From Adiantum capillus-veneris (taxonomy: Eukaryota > Streptophyta > Polypodiopsida > Polypodiales > Pteridaceae): a stretch of 64,000 nt of DNA. The stretch's first letter is position 1, and the number at the start of each line of letters is the position of its first letter. The translations under genes and the position numbers were made by a program. The stretch spans positions 5,163,001 to 5,227,000 of the forward strand of contig CM043967.1 in the NCBI GenBank assembly GCA_014529385.2, written 5' to 3'. Below, piece after piece: positions 43,520 through 53,745 of the stretch. The notes under the pieces were generated by a model. The model had not been told where the DNA came from and ran no database searches. It saw nothing but the letters and a program-made list of their open reading frames with translations.

Positions 43520-45935
43520 GGTAGAAGGAAAATGTCGGAGAAGATGCAGGATATAATGGCCGAACAAGCAACAATCATCAGTTCTCTTCAAGCCTCCCTA
43601 CCACTTATCCCACATAGCAAAATACACAGATGTGTGTTTACTGTGCAGGCAAAATCATTGCTGCAGCTATGGGATTTGCATGTGATCGCACAGGCCTCAA
43701 GGTTGGATTTTGACATAGCCATTATCAAACAAGTTCTTGATTTTTTTAATGTTGAGGAGGGCAGTGCTATTGTCAATGGAGTAAAAATCACAGTGACTCC
43801 TACTGAAATTGCTTATGCTTTCAAAATGCCAAACGAGAAGAAGCCAACCATGGCATCTGCAGAGCAGATAAGTCTGGCTCTAAAGGAGGATGAAGCAGCC
43901 AAAAAGCAAAGGAAGGCTTGTGCACAAGGGGTTCCAGTAGCATGACTGGACATTCCCTCAGCCTATAGGTTTGTTGCTAAGGCTGTCAGTTTGAAGAACA
44001 ATCCTACATATGTGTCAGAGAAGGTGTTTGCCATGTTATTCACAAAAAGACTGGATACTAACGCTAAAATCAATTTGTGCCAAATCTTGTCTCACAATGT
44101 TTTGCAGCAAACTGCCAAGTTGAAATTTCAGAATGTACTTAAGGCTTGGTATGTCTGGCAATTTCTCTACTGGGCAACTACTCCAGAAGCTTCTTTCCAG
44201 GTAAAGATGGCTTAGAGTCCGAAGCCCATTCTAGCCACTAACAATGTAGAGCTATCTTTAGATGAAGAGGTTCTAGGCAATTAATTGGCCCTAACTGGAC
44301 AGAAGAAGAAGGCCACAAAGGTGGAAGACAGTAGTTCAAAGAAACCAAGGATTACATTGGCCAAGAGTACTACTTTACTAAAGCAATTGGAGAGTCAAGT
44401 CAAGCCTTTGCCTACTGAAAAATCAACAGGTCAGACTACCTAAAGAGCGGACACCAACACGGGAAAGGGCCAGCAAGGAGAATGGACTCCAGCAGACACC
44501 AGCACTGAACAGGTGACGATCAATAATGACAAAGAAAAGGGACCAGCACCTGCCAATCCAGCTAACCAAATTCCTTACAGTGAATTGGCTTTATCCATAG
44601 CCAAGAAGGATCACCTGCAACAATTACAGCATATGATGAGCAACACTCATTACATCTCATCACACTGAACAACAGATAAAGACATCAGCAGGCTCCTATT
44701 ATAGAAAGTATTTGGAGGATGATACTCTTATCTCTGACCTGGAACGTTTTCAAAGGCTATATGTCGGAGCCAGAGAAATGATTCAGCACTGGAAGTCTTC
44801 CATGATCAAGAATTGTGTCAGTTGTCTGTGCATCCCAACAGAATCCAGCTACTGGAAAGGGTACCTGAATGGACGCTAACTTTTGATGATATGATAGTCA
44901 ATCCACATTGGCAACGGAAGTCCACTGTAGATCGACACTCTCTAGCTCTTGAACTGGATCTACTGCTAGGGAACAAACCTACATATAGATGTATGAAGGA
45001 GGTCAGAACTCAACTGAAAGATGTCTTGCTTCAGATGAAAATTGCCAGAGGAGTTTTGGATCAGAGGGTGCAGGCCATTATTGAGGATCAGTCTTCTAAC
45101 AGTAAAGGACCCGAAACTCAAACGACAGTAGGAGAACAGGAAATTTCTCTCCGAAAACTCTTTCAATTGGTCCGAGTTACTAGGAAGATGGTGCAGCAGG
45201 AGAACCAAGCTGTCCTTAATTTTCTGGAGTTTGTGTCTGATTCTCCAGTTCTCCTATATGCATTACTTGCTAAAGAGGCTAAACTACCTAGATTTTCCTC
45301 AGCTTTGTATCCTCAGCATCCAGAACCAGTGGATCGGCTCACTTATTTCAGCATCACTAATGCACTCCAGGAATGGTATGAGCGAGCCACAATGGAATGG
45401 AAAACCTGGCAATCATTGATCAATGACGCCCTCAAACTGGATAATGTCATGGATCTGCAGGGAGAAATGCAGAGGGTCAAACTCTGTATGGGACAGTGGA
45501 AGATCCAGCTATGTGGCTTAACGAAGATCACAAATCAGTTGCTTCAACTGACTGTGGAGTCTTCCAAGATCCCTAAAAAGGATATCGCTGCTAAACCAGG
45601 ACTAGACCACAATACAAAGAGATGGCTGAGGTTCTCTTTGAAGCTAGACAAATCAGCCTCTCCCGTAGGGATGGATCCACACAGCCTCGCATTGTTATAA
45701 ATTGGCAAGAACCCATCTGACAAAGGGTACATGCAATCTGTATGATCCCGACACCAAAACCTGCAACGCCCTTACGCCTTATGACTTTGAGATGTCCACT
45801 GAAAGGCGGGATCAGCTTGAGCAGTAGGAAATTTATAGACTTATCCATAAGGACAGTACTGGCACTGGGACTTCTGAGGCACCGACACAGAAGAAGGGCA
45901 AGAGGAAACGGGTTCAATGGAAGGATACTGGGTAG
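43520..45935 (+). pseudogene. Ty3-3 extra 3' ORF (ORF3) of unknown function
   Basis: One frame runs from about MSEKMQDIMAEQ (43532) to 45700 with in-frame stops at 43943-43945, 44213-44215, 44281-44283 and a few more around 44440-44700. A +1 change then leads to PYDFEMSTERRDQLEQ and a basic end with KKGKRKR before TAG 45933-45935. The N-terminal third has DFDIAIIKQVLDFFNVEEG and VNGVKITVTPTEIAYAF, reminiscent of domains seen in plant transposon-associated ORFs. The middle is Lys/Thr-rich; the rest (44813-45700) is helical, with DLLLGNKPTYRCMKEVRTQL and Trp-rich helices. That one frame is conserved over 2 kb on the sense strand argues for a former ~800-residue protein. The basic end may be a nuclear localisation signal. 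Function is not assigned. Confidence 0.7.
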
Positions 45936-46207
45936 TTCCATCTCAAAATCAGACGGTGGATTTTCCCAATTAGGCACTGGAATCTCCTTGGCTGGGCACC
46001 CTTGGAATTACAACTATATGGGTGTCAAGCACTCAACCAGCATGAAATATGGCATAAAGCTAGCAAATACCGAAAGAATACTATCATGAGGAACATCGGC
46101 CAAATCAGGAAACCAGATGGGTTTCTCAACACCAAATCACAATCAAGCGGTGGATTTTTTTCAAAAATTTTGGAGTTATAACCAAAATTCAAGAAAGGAG
46201 GGAAGGA
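45936..46207 (+). other. Ty3-3 3' non-coding region and polypurine tract
   Basis: There is no ORF. The purine run AAGAAAGGAGGGAAGGA (about 46191-46207) directly precedes the 3' LTR. Confidence 0.75.
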
Positions 46208-46689
46208 TGTAGAAGGCGAGGACAGTCCCAGCAAGGCGGGAACTGCCCCTTAGAAAGCCAACCAGCGGAAGCGAGAACAGCTACACTGGTAGTAATTACC
46301 ACAGGCAGTTACTACAGTAACTCTTGAAAGCTATAATAAGACCCGCTACACTATAACCAGCTGCTTGAGTTTTTGGCTTCTGGCAGTCTAAACACTTTTG
46401 GTTTACGAGCTCTTAGCTTCTAGATTCACCCTTGTAATCATTACTTCTGTAATCATCGGAACTTAGGTCTATTGTACCCTATACTGGTTATTCATAAGCT
46501 AATGATCTGAAATTACAAATACCATTTCTAGTCTTCAAGTGTCTCTTTCATTTCAGTATGTCATTTCAGCTCAATTCTCTATTCAGACAAGTACTCTGTT
46601 TCAATTCCCATTAACTGAACTGTCTATATACAGTAGCTTCAAATTCTAACACTGGAATAAGCTGTCTAAAGAGACCAACTCCCATTCCA
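46208..46689 (+). repeat. Ty3-3 3' LTR
   Basis: 482 bp, the same length as the 5' LTR, with scattered transitions. It is followed by AAGAT, the target duplication. Confidence 0.93.
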
Positions 46690-47117
46690 AAGATTATCTT
46701 CTTTACATATGACCTTATCTTGGAAGGGCGTAGTTTTTAAAGCCATGCCATTTTGGTGTGCACCCAAATCACCAGATTTTTTTACCTTGATCGGGTCTAG
46801 AATCCCAAGAACCTTCGGGTAGTTGGGCAAAACTAGTTGTGGCTCAATTTGATGATATTGTGCGTCTGAGCACCAAGCTCGTACATATTGTAGGAGATAA
46901 GAGAGGGACAGTGGTTAATGTTAAAGAGTGGCACCACCCACTGAGTTGCCTAGACCACTTGCGAGGTTTCTTGTGCACCCCTATTTTGGTTTTTGTTGCG
47001 TCTATGTTCAAATCCTTTTCAGAATTGTTGATCCCACAAGGCACATGTAGTGCTTCAGGGTGATTGTATTCTTTTCTAGTTAATATAAGTTCCCTCCACT
47101 CACAATTCTATTGCCCA
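46690..47117 (+). pseudogene. LINE fragment with RT-type zinc finger, right part and 3' end
   Basis: Reading resumes with FFTYDLILEGRSF, which aligns with FYKNDVFLGGKVFKS of the tandem units at 50.6 kb. It ends with TTAATATAAG, CCACTCACAATT and A11, the same 3' end pattern as the other copies of this LINE family. Confidence 0.65.
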
Positions 47118-47525
47118 AAAAAAAAAACATGGTGGAACCTTTAAAAGGATATCACTATATGAGCCAATCTTTGAAAAAAAACTCTCTAAAGTAGCCCGTA
47201 TTAACATGGGCTACTTGGAAGACCAATTTTGGAACCTAATACTAATATGTGGATCAATATTTGAAAATTGCTTGCAAAATTAGTCCAAGTTAACACGAGC
47301 TACTTGGAAGTCCTATTTTGTTGACCCGTACGGGCTACTTGGAAGAGCTATTTTGGAACCTACTAGAGGGTACCACTATGTGAATCAATCTTTGAAAAAA
47401 GCTTGCAAAAGTAGTTCAAGTTAATAGGGGCTACTTGGAAGTCCTATTTTGGAACCTCTAAAGGGGTAATATCATTTTTTTTCAAAAGCTCTCTAAAGTA
47501 GAATGTGTTAACATATGCTACTTTA
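47118..47525. repeat. Right part of palindromic minisatellite
   Basis: Four to five units contain AAGTAGCCCGTATTAACATG plus GGCTACTTGGAAG-like cores at about 47192, 47270, 47330, 47408 and 47495, joined by TATTTTGGAACCT and TGAATCAATCTTTGAAAAAA. Divergence between units is considerable. Confidence 0.8.
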
Positions 47526-47782
47526 GAGTGTGAGTGCGCGGATGCCGTGCGTGTGCGCAGAGAGTGCAAAGGGGAAAGAGAGAGAGAGAGAGAGAGAGAG
47601 TATGACACAGGATGTGGGTGGAGCTCCCAAATCTCACTGTGTGAGCACCATGTGAGAATGTGAGTGAGAGCTCCTTATTCTTTGTATGTATAAAGAATAA
47701 GGAGATAAATGTGGGCAGCCGGCGGGCACTGGCCAACGGACACGGGCAAAGCACGGTGAGGTACACCGCCTTTACCAACATT
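47526..47782 (-). repeat. Copia-3 3' LTR
   Basis: The LTR begins TGTTGGTAAAGGCGG at 47782 (minus), just after the polypurine tract. It contains a (CT)n run (47577-47600) and ends near CACTCACA at about 47530, where minisatellite sequence starts. A 30-bp imperfect inverted repeat around TTATTCTTTGTATGTATAAAGAATAA is at 47670-47701. The 88-codon ORF here is not considered a gene. Confidence 0.7.
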
Positions 47783-47865
47783 CTCCCACTAAAGTTTGTG
47801 TGCCGATAAGTGGTGAGAAAACTAGCCTACAATTAATATATACAAGAGGTGAGAGAAGACAACTC

Positions 47866-48465
47866 TCAACCTATGCCCACTAGCTCATTCCAAACATGCT
47901 CTAGTGTAGATACAACATGCATACCACTAGGGCTAGAGCTACGATGACACTCATGATGCAGGTATCGAGTGACGACCTGCATGGCTCCACAATGCACAAT
48001 GCCAGTGTCAGTCATCGCACGACTAACAACTCCCACTGCAAATGCACCAACCGTATAAGCAAGATCAAGTTTCGAAACCAAAAGGTCAGACATGAGAGAC
48101 CCGAAAGCCGACAAAACAAGCCTTATATGTGCCAACCTATCCCTGTCAACAACCTCAGTGCCATATGCATCCTCATCAGGAACCACCTGACTATGCATCA
48201 CCATGTCAGTATCCTCTAGCAAAGGCATATCTGCTGAGAATGATTGCAAAACTGAAAAATCAGCATCACTGCAATCACACACAACTGTCTGAAGGACACT
48301 GTCACCCTCAAACGTATCAGATGCATCATAGAATAATGCATCGATTTCTGGCTCAATTGATGTCACCTCAACTGATGACTGACAAAGCTGTGCATCCCCA
48401 GAGATACCACTGTCTGTGTGAACGTCACCACAAGACAAATGCACAACCTGCTCTCCATGTAGCAC
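47866..48465 (-). pseudogene. Copia-3 acidic linker and RT/RNase H junction
   Basis: The 199-codon ORF has an acidic first half without recognisable domain. The second half reads SAFGSLMSDLLVSKLDLAYT, VGVVSRAMTDTG and AMQVVTRYLHHE, which aligns with the VGSLMY...RPDLA..VGVVSRFM...AVKWILRYLKG block that joins RT to RNase H in copia (compare Copia-1, IGSLMYAMVWIRPHIA at about 4779). RT palm is missing. The ORF is open, so the deletion derivative may have kept a frame. Confidence 0.6.
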
Positions 48466-49213
48466 ATCTGCAAAAGAGATGCCTCGTCTCTCGTTCCAAA
48501 CATGGCTGCAAATACACAGAGACTACACCGCCTCGTGTGTCAGAAATATGCAAAGGGTATATCAGACCACTCCTAGCACCTCTGACTATCACCAGTGATC
48601 CCCTATGCATCTGAAATGACCGCTCTCTAAGCAGTATACAATGTCCACTACTCTGCAACTGACGCACTGAAATGAGACTCTGATTAAGTCGTGGTATATA
48701 ACGTACATCTCGTAGCGTAAGCAATGCACCGCTAGGCAAGGACATGCATACATCTCCAGCACCCTCTATGTCATATGTTGAACCATCAACAAACTGCACA
48801 CAACCAAGTCTCCCACTAGAGAAAGAGCAAAACAAATCACGACATGGCGTCACGTGTAAAACTGCATGCTCATCTAGTAGAAAACGCATAGACAATGTGC
48901 TATCCCAAGACACAAAGTAGTCTGAAGGTAAGCTAGACTCAAAAATGACATGCCCGTCAGATGCATACTCTCTAGCATCTGTCCTCATAGTAGCACCATG
49001 CATCTGCCTCTTCCGCTGCCTCATACGTCTAAAGCAACGGTTCCTAATATGCCCCTTGTGGCCACAATACCAACATGTCAGTCGTCGTGAACAAAAATCA
49101 CCTCTCATGGCCATGCCAAACAATGGCAAACAATGCTCGAGATCACAAAACTCTCCCACCTGAGAGCAAACCACTATCTCAAGCAGACAAAGTGAGCAAA
49201 TTGTTAAGCTCAC
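48425..49213 (-). pseudogene. Copia-3 gag end and protease-like domain
   Basis: The 262-codon ORF has a correct zinc knuckle, CWYCGHKGHIRNRC, near residue 47. About 60 residues later, the protease region has SMRFLLDEHAVLHVTPCRDLF, where copia proteases have WLLDSGAS.HVTP; the S-G of the catalytic D-S-G is E-H, so activity is unlikely. IEGAGDVCMSLPSGALLTLRDVRY and LISVRQLQSSGHCI complete the family pattern. The end shifts frame before the integrase zinc domain. From 49214 to about 50027 I see leader-like DNA without recognisable genes. Confidence 0.75.
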
Positions 49214-50027
49214 AACCCTCTACAATAGGCAAACAAATTTGATAAAATTTTGGCAGAGTCTCCCTTGTAACTGGAGCAAAAACTCAACAATAAATCGCAA
49301 ATGGAGACAACACAAAATGCCCAAATGGCCAAATCCGGGAATGTAGTCGTCCGGAATCACCTTACAAAGTCATACAAAGAGCAAGCACGCTCTACTCGGA
49401 GTACCACTCAACAGAATATCGACAAAACCTGTCAACCTGTTTGCATAAACAAGCTTTAATGTATGCGCATAAACAAGTGCTCAACTACGAGCATCAACCA
49501 TGCATCCAAAATACTTAGCCATAATGGCTCCACATCTCCACCTCTGTTCCGACATAGAGCATACATCAACACAAAACCATGTGCCGAGAAACTGCATACG
49601 GACGTGCCTTAGTCCAAGAACCACATCCCAAATCAACACTTGTATACACAATTGTAAGTTAAATCAGCACCCAATGGACTATACAATGTGACGTACATAT
49701 CCCTAGACGTAATCTACACAATAATTTGCAATATACAAGCCCTTCACTGCCAAATCTTTTGTGTCTCAAAAAAAAAAACCCAAGTTGCTACAGAAAATTC
49801 GGAGGTCAGAATTTCAAAATTCTGATATCACCATTGCGTCCGGAACGTCGACAAACCCTGGGGTAGACCCCTAGATCATATAGATCTGAGTCCGAGTGTG
49901 CAAGATATGCTATGGACTATGGAATGAAATCCTATGAAGGTAAAAGATCACTGAGATTATCCAATCAAGACAATCATTTTTGCCATTAAAAAAAGGAGGA
50001 ACTCGAAAGAGTGGAATTAGGCCATCG
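49214..50027. other. About 0.8 kb without recognisable gene
   Basis: This is probably the upstream part of Copia-3 gag and leader, but no domain or primer site could be confirmed. GAATTTCAAAATTC at 49812-49825 is a small palindrome. Confidence 0.4.
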
Positions 50028-50215
50028 CCCCCCCCCCCCCCCCGCCCCTCTTGATGGGTAGGTGATCTTAGATGTCAGTTTCCCTAGGGCATCCCCTGTA
50101 ATTTGACATGGTCAATAGATACGTCAAGGCTTGCTACAAGCTTGAGGAAGCTATGTATATTTCGTCAAGATTTTAGTACATTCCCCCACTCACAATTGTG
50201 AGTGGGGGAAAAAAA
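50028..50215 (+). repeat. LINE 3' end with poly-C run and perfect palindrome
   Basis: A 16-C run (50028-50043) precedes about 135 bp of 3'-UTR-like DNA (GATCTTAGATGTCAGTTTCC resembles the AGATTAGACTTTCGTTGATG part of the tandem units only weakly). At 50181-50210 TTCCCCCACTCACAA is followed directly by its reverse complement TTGTGAGTGGGGGAA, then A9. It is the strongest form of a hairpin seen at the 3' ends of this LINE family. Confidence 0.65.
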
Positions 50216-50518
50216 AAAGGAGATCACTTGAAACTCACTTTTTCCAGTTCTTCCATAAATCCTGTGAGGGTGTGGGTAAGACTTTGTAATGAGTAATATA
50301 TTTACAACTTAGTACTTGAATCCCTTGATTACATACTATTTAATCGTGGTTCTAATTTTGGAAGACTTCTCTAAGGAGGAGGTGCATTGCGTATCATCAT
50401 AAGCACAACTACATGTTATTAGGATGTGTACTGATCTTTTCACATTCCATCGAAGCATTGAGGGGTCTTGACTTGCTAGAGTGCACTTTATGGTGACACT
50501 TTTTATAACTTTCCTCAC

Positions 50519-50520
<2 letters not shown>
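50216..50520. other. No gene seen
   Basis: CTTCCATAAATCCTGTGAGG at about 50250 resembles CTTCCATAAGTCTTATGAGG at 36277 and marks a dispersed repeat shared with the region left of the Ty3-3 nest. Confidence 0.45.

Positions 50521-50577
<57 letters not shown>
50521..50577. repeat. (GA)n microsatellite before the tandem units
   Basis: The GA run is followed directly by the first poly-G run (50578-50601). Confidence 0.92.
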
Positions 50578-50579
<2 letters not shown>

Positions 50580-50822
50580 GGGGGGGGGGGGGGGGGGGGG
50601 GAGATGTGAAGACCTAGAGCTCCATAGAGGAAGCCCTAGGAGTTTTTGACAATGCATAAACCAAGAAAATATACATGTCCCACAGATAGACATTTCCTAA
50701 AACCACAAACCAAAGTCGTTTACAACATCCTTATGGTTTCACCAAATTGGTTTCATCCCCTAAAAAAATAGTGGGGCTAGAAATGGGCAATTGTAATGAA
50801 CATATGGTACCCTCAATAACCT

Positions 50823-51020
50823 TTGGAGATGAAACTTTTTCTATGGAAGGTCCTTTGGGGAGCCTTACCTATTGGTGTGAAGATTCTAGCCATAGGTATT
50901 GGTCCAGATATGTGCTCACAATGCAAAACGGTTAGAGAGGATCTAACGTACTTGTTCAAAGAGTGCCCGACTATTTGCGGCCTAGCAAGGAAGGTATGCA
51001 AGTGGGTTCAAAAGTCCTAG
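50823..51020 (+). pseudogene. Zinc finger (zf-RVT) of LINE ORF2, tandem copy 1
   Basis: The 65-codon reading has MKLFLWKVLWGALPIGVKIL, CSQCKTVREDLTYLFKECP and ARKVCKWVQKS, the classical RT zinc-binding domain (F.WK...LP.....CP.C...E...HLF..C). The equivalent His is Tyr (LTYLFKEC). It lacks the RT upstream, so only the ORF2 tail and 3' UTR are represented. The 3' end has GTAATATAAG and ACTCACCATTGTGAGT (51457-51474). Confidence 0.78.
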
Positions 51021-51635
51021 AAGGTAGGGTTCTATAAAAATGATGTATTCCTGGGTGGGAAGGTATTCAAGAGTCAAGCTTACTTATTGGGACACAAATT
51101 GTTGCTTATTACTAGTTCAAGGGTCTGTGGAAGGCCATAAATTGTCATATATCTTTGAGAAAGCCCTGAAAACAGCTAGCTTCTCATAAATTATTCAAGA
51201 AATCAGGGAAGCAATTGCCACCATTGGAAAAAGAAGGAACTCTGAGGAATGGAACAGGATGATGATGCCGCAATGACTGGTTAGTTGATGAGTCCTCTTC
51301 AGGTCAAAGAGTGCTTAGATTAGACTTTCGTTGATGCCAATACCAATGTCATGGGGTGGCCCCCCCTATCAGCCAATGTATCTGTGTAGCTAGGAGAAGT
51401 CATGGGTCATCATGAGCATGACTAAAATTTGTAATTTATTGGTTTTGGTAATATAAGCCACTCACCATTGTGAGTTTTGCAAAAGAAAAACCAAGGAAAT
51501 ATACCATTTGAATATTTTTTAACCTTGCAAACTCTCCTCTTTGTGAACGCTACTCAAGGTCATGGTGGTCTGTTTCACCATGACCTTACAAACCTATATA
51601 TACTTTTTATACTTTTTATATATACTTTTTATACT

Positions 51636-51666
<31 letters not shown>

Positions 51667-51887
51667 AGATGTGAAGACCTAGAGCTCCATAGAGGAAGCC
51701 CTAGGAGTTTTTGACAATGCATAAACCAAGAAAATATACATGTCCCACAGATAGACATTTCCTAAAACCACAAACCAAAGTCGTTTACAACATCCTTATG
51801 GTTTCACCAAATTGGTTTCATCCCCTAAAAAAATAGTGGGGCTAGAAATGGGCAATTGTAATGAACATATGGTACCCTCAATAACCT

Positions 51888-52085
51888 TTGGAGATGAAAC
51901 TTTTTCTATGGAAGGTCCTTTGGGGAGCCTTACCTATTGGTGTGAAGATTCTAGCCATAGGTATTGGTCCAGATATGTGCTCACAATGCAAAACGGTTAG
52001 AGAGGATCTAACGTACTTGTTCAAAGAGTGCCCGACTATTTGCGGCCTAGCAAGGAAGGTATGCAAGTGGGTTCAAAAGTCCTAG
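51888..52085 (+). pseudogene. Zinc finger (zf-RVT) of LINE ORF2, tandem copy 2
   Basis: Identical in protein sequence to copy 1, offset by 1,065 bp. Confidence 0.78.
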
Positions 52086-52700
52086 AAGGTAGGGTTCTAT
52101 AAAAATGATGTATTCCTGGGTGGGAAGGTATTCAAGAGTCAAGCTTACTTATTGGGACACAAATTGTTGCTTATTACTAGTTCAAGGGTCTGTGGAAGGC
52201 CATAAATTGTCATATATCTTTGAGAAAGCCCTGAAAACAGCTAGCTTCTCATAAATTATTCAAGAAATCAGGGAAGCAATTGCCACCATTGGAAAAAGAA
52301 GGAACTCTGAGGAATGGAACAGGATGATGATGCCGCAATGACTGGTTAGTTGATGAGTCCTCTTCAGGTCAAAGAGTGCTTAGATTAGACTTTCGTTGAT
52401 GCCAATACCAATGTCATGGGGTGGCCCCCCCTATCAGCCAATGTATCTGTGTAGCTAGGAGAAGTCATGGGTCATCATGAGCATGACTAAAATTTGTAAT
52501 TTATTGGTTTTGGTAATATAAGCCACTCACCATTGTGAGTTTTGCAAAAGAAAAACCAAGGAAATATACCATTTGAATATTTTTTAACCTTGCAAACTCT
52601 CCTCTTTGTGAACGCTACTCAAGGTCATGGTGGTCTGTTTCACCATGACCTTACAAACCTATATATACTTTTTATACTTTTTATATATACTTTTTATACT

Positions 52701-52733
<33 letters not shown>

Positions 52734-52955
52734 GAGATGTGAAGACCTAGAGCTCCATAGAGGAAGCCCTAGGAGTTTTTGACAATGCATAAACCAAGAA
52801 AATATACATGTCCCACAGATAGACATTTCCTAAAACCACAAACCAAAGTCGTTTACAACATCCTTATGGTTTCACCAAATTGGTTTCATCCCCTAAAAAA
52901 ATAGTGGGGCTAGAAATGGGCAATTGTAATGAACATATGGTACCCTCAATAACCT

Positions 52956-53153
52956 TTGGAGATGAAACTTTTTCTATGGAAGGTCCTTTGGGGAGCCTTA
53001 CCTATTGGTGTGAAGATTCTAGCCATAGGTATTGGTCCAGATATGTGCTCACAATGCAAAACGGTTAGAGAGGATCTAACGTACTTGTTCAAAGAGTGCC
53101 CGACTATTTGCGGCCTAGCAAGGAAGGTATGCAAGTGGGTTCAAAAGTCCTAG
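52956..53153 (+). pseudogene. Zinc finger (zf-RVT) of LINE ORF2, tandem copy 3
   Basis: Identical in protein sequence to copies 1 and 2, offset by 1,068 bp from copy 2 because the preceding poly-G is 3 bases longer. Confidence 0.78.
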
Positions 53154-53689
53154 AAGGTAGGGTTCTATAAAAATGATGTATTCCTGGGTGGGAAGGTATT
53201 CAAGAGTCAAGCTTACTTATTGGGACACAAATTGTTGCTTATTACTAGTTCAAGGGTCTGTGGAAGGCCATAAATTGTCATATATCTTTGAGAAAGCCCT
53301 GAAAACAGCTAGCTTCTCATAAATTATTCAAGAAATCAGGGAAGCAATTGCCACCATTGGAAAAAGAAGGAACTCTGAGGAATGGAACAGGATGATGATG
53401 CCGCAATGACTGGTTAGTTGATGAGTCCTCTTCAGGTCAAAGAGTGCTTAGATTAGACTTTCGTTGATGCCAATACCAATGTCATGGGGTGGTCCCCCCC
53501 TATCAGCCAATGTATCTGTGTAGCTAGGAGAAGTCATGGGTCATCATGAGCATGACTAAAATTTGTAATTTATTGGTTTTGGTAATATAAGCCACTCACC
53601 ATTGTGAGTTTTGCAAAAGAAAAACCAAGGAAATATACCATTTGAATATTTTTTAACCTTGCAAACTCTCCTCTTTGTGAACGCTACTC

Positions 53690-53721
53690 AAGGTCATGGT
53701 GGTCTGTTTCACCATGACCTT
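53690..53721. repeat. 12-bp stem hairpin, present in each tandem unit
   Basis: AAGGTCATGGTG and CACCATGACCTT pair perfectly around an 8-base loop. Equivalent hairpins are at 51556-51587 and 52621-52652. Confidence 0.85.
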
Positions 53722-53745
53722 ACAAACCTATATATACTTTTTAAC

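Larger units (their letters stand above)
36660..46689 (+). mobile_element. Ty3-3, full-length Ty3/gypsy element with extra 3' ORF
   Basis: Two LTRs of 482 bp each (36660-37141 and 46208-46689) begin TGTAGAAGGC and end CATTCCA. They are flanked by AAGAT at 36655-36659 and 46690-46694, a perfect 5-bp target duplication. Internally the order is gag, protease, RT, RNase H, integrase (Ty3 order), then about 3 kb carrying an additional ORF, then a polypurine tract. Stops interrupt every gene, and the LTRs differ at many positions, so the insertion is not recent. The DGGS protease and extra ORF suggest a Tat-like rather than chromovirus lineage, by inference. Confidence 0.93.
47526..49213 (-). mobile_element. 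Copia-3, internally deleted copia element
   Basis: On the minus strand gag-protease (49213-48425) is followed almost at once by the end of RT/start of RNase H (within 48465-47866), a polypurine tract (GTGGGAGA, about 47785-47792) and an LTR from 47782 leftward. Integrase and nearly all RT are absent, so it is a non-autonomous or decayed derivative. No 5' LTR could be confirmed to the right. Confidence 0.75.
50578..53745 (+). repeat. Three tandem copies of a 1,039-bp LINE-derived unit separated by poly-G
   Basis: Poly-G runs of 24, 26 and 29 (50578-50601, 51641-51666, 52706-52734) each precede the same unit, beginning AGATGTGAAGACCTAGAGC. The non-G part is exactly 1,039 bp in units 1 and 2 (50602-51640 and 51667-52705). 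The three predicted protein segments in each are identical. Unit 3 differs by one extra T in GGTGGTCCCCCCC and ends near 53743, where TACTTTTTAACC replaces the TACTTTTTATACTTTTTATA end of the others. The near-identity implies recent amplification or an assembly duplication. Confidence 0.93.

Noticed and set aside
47518-47781. 88-codon minus-strand ORF starting MLVKAVYL
   Set aside because: It coincides with the Copia-3 LTR and includes its CT repeat.
50747-50935. 62-codon ORF repeated three times (50747, 51812, 52880)
   Set aside because: It overlaps the zf-RVT reading in another frame and is repeated only because the whole unit is triplicated.
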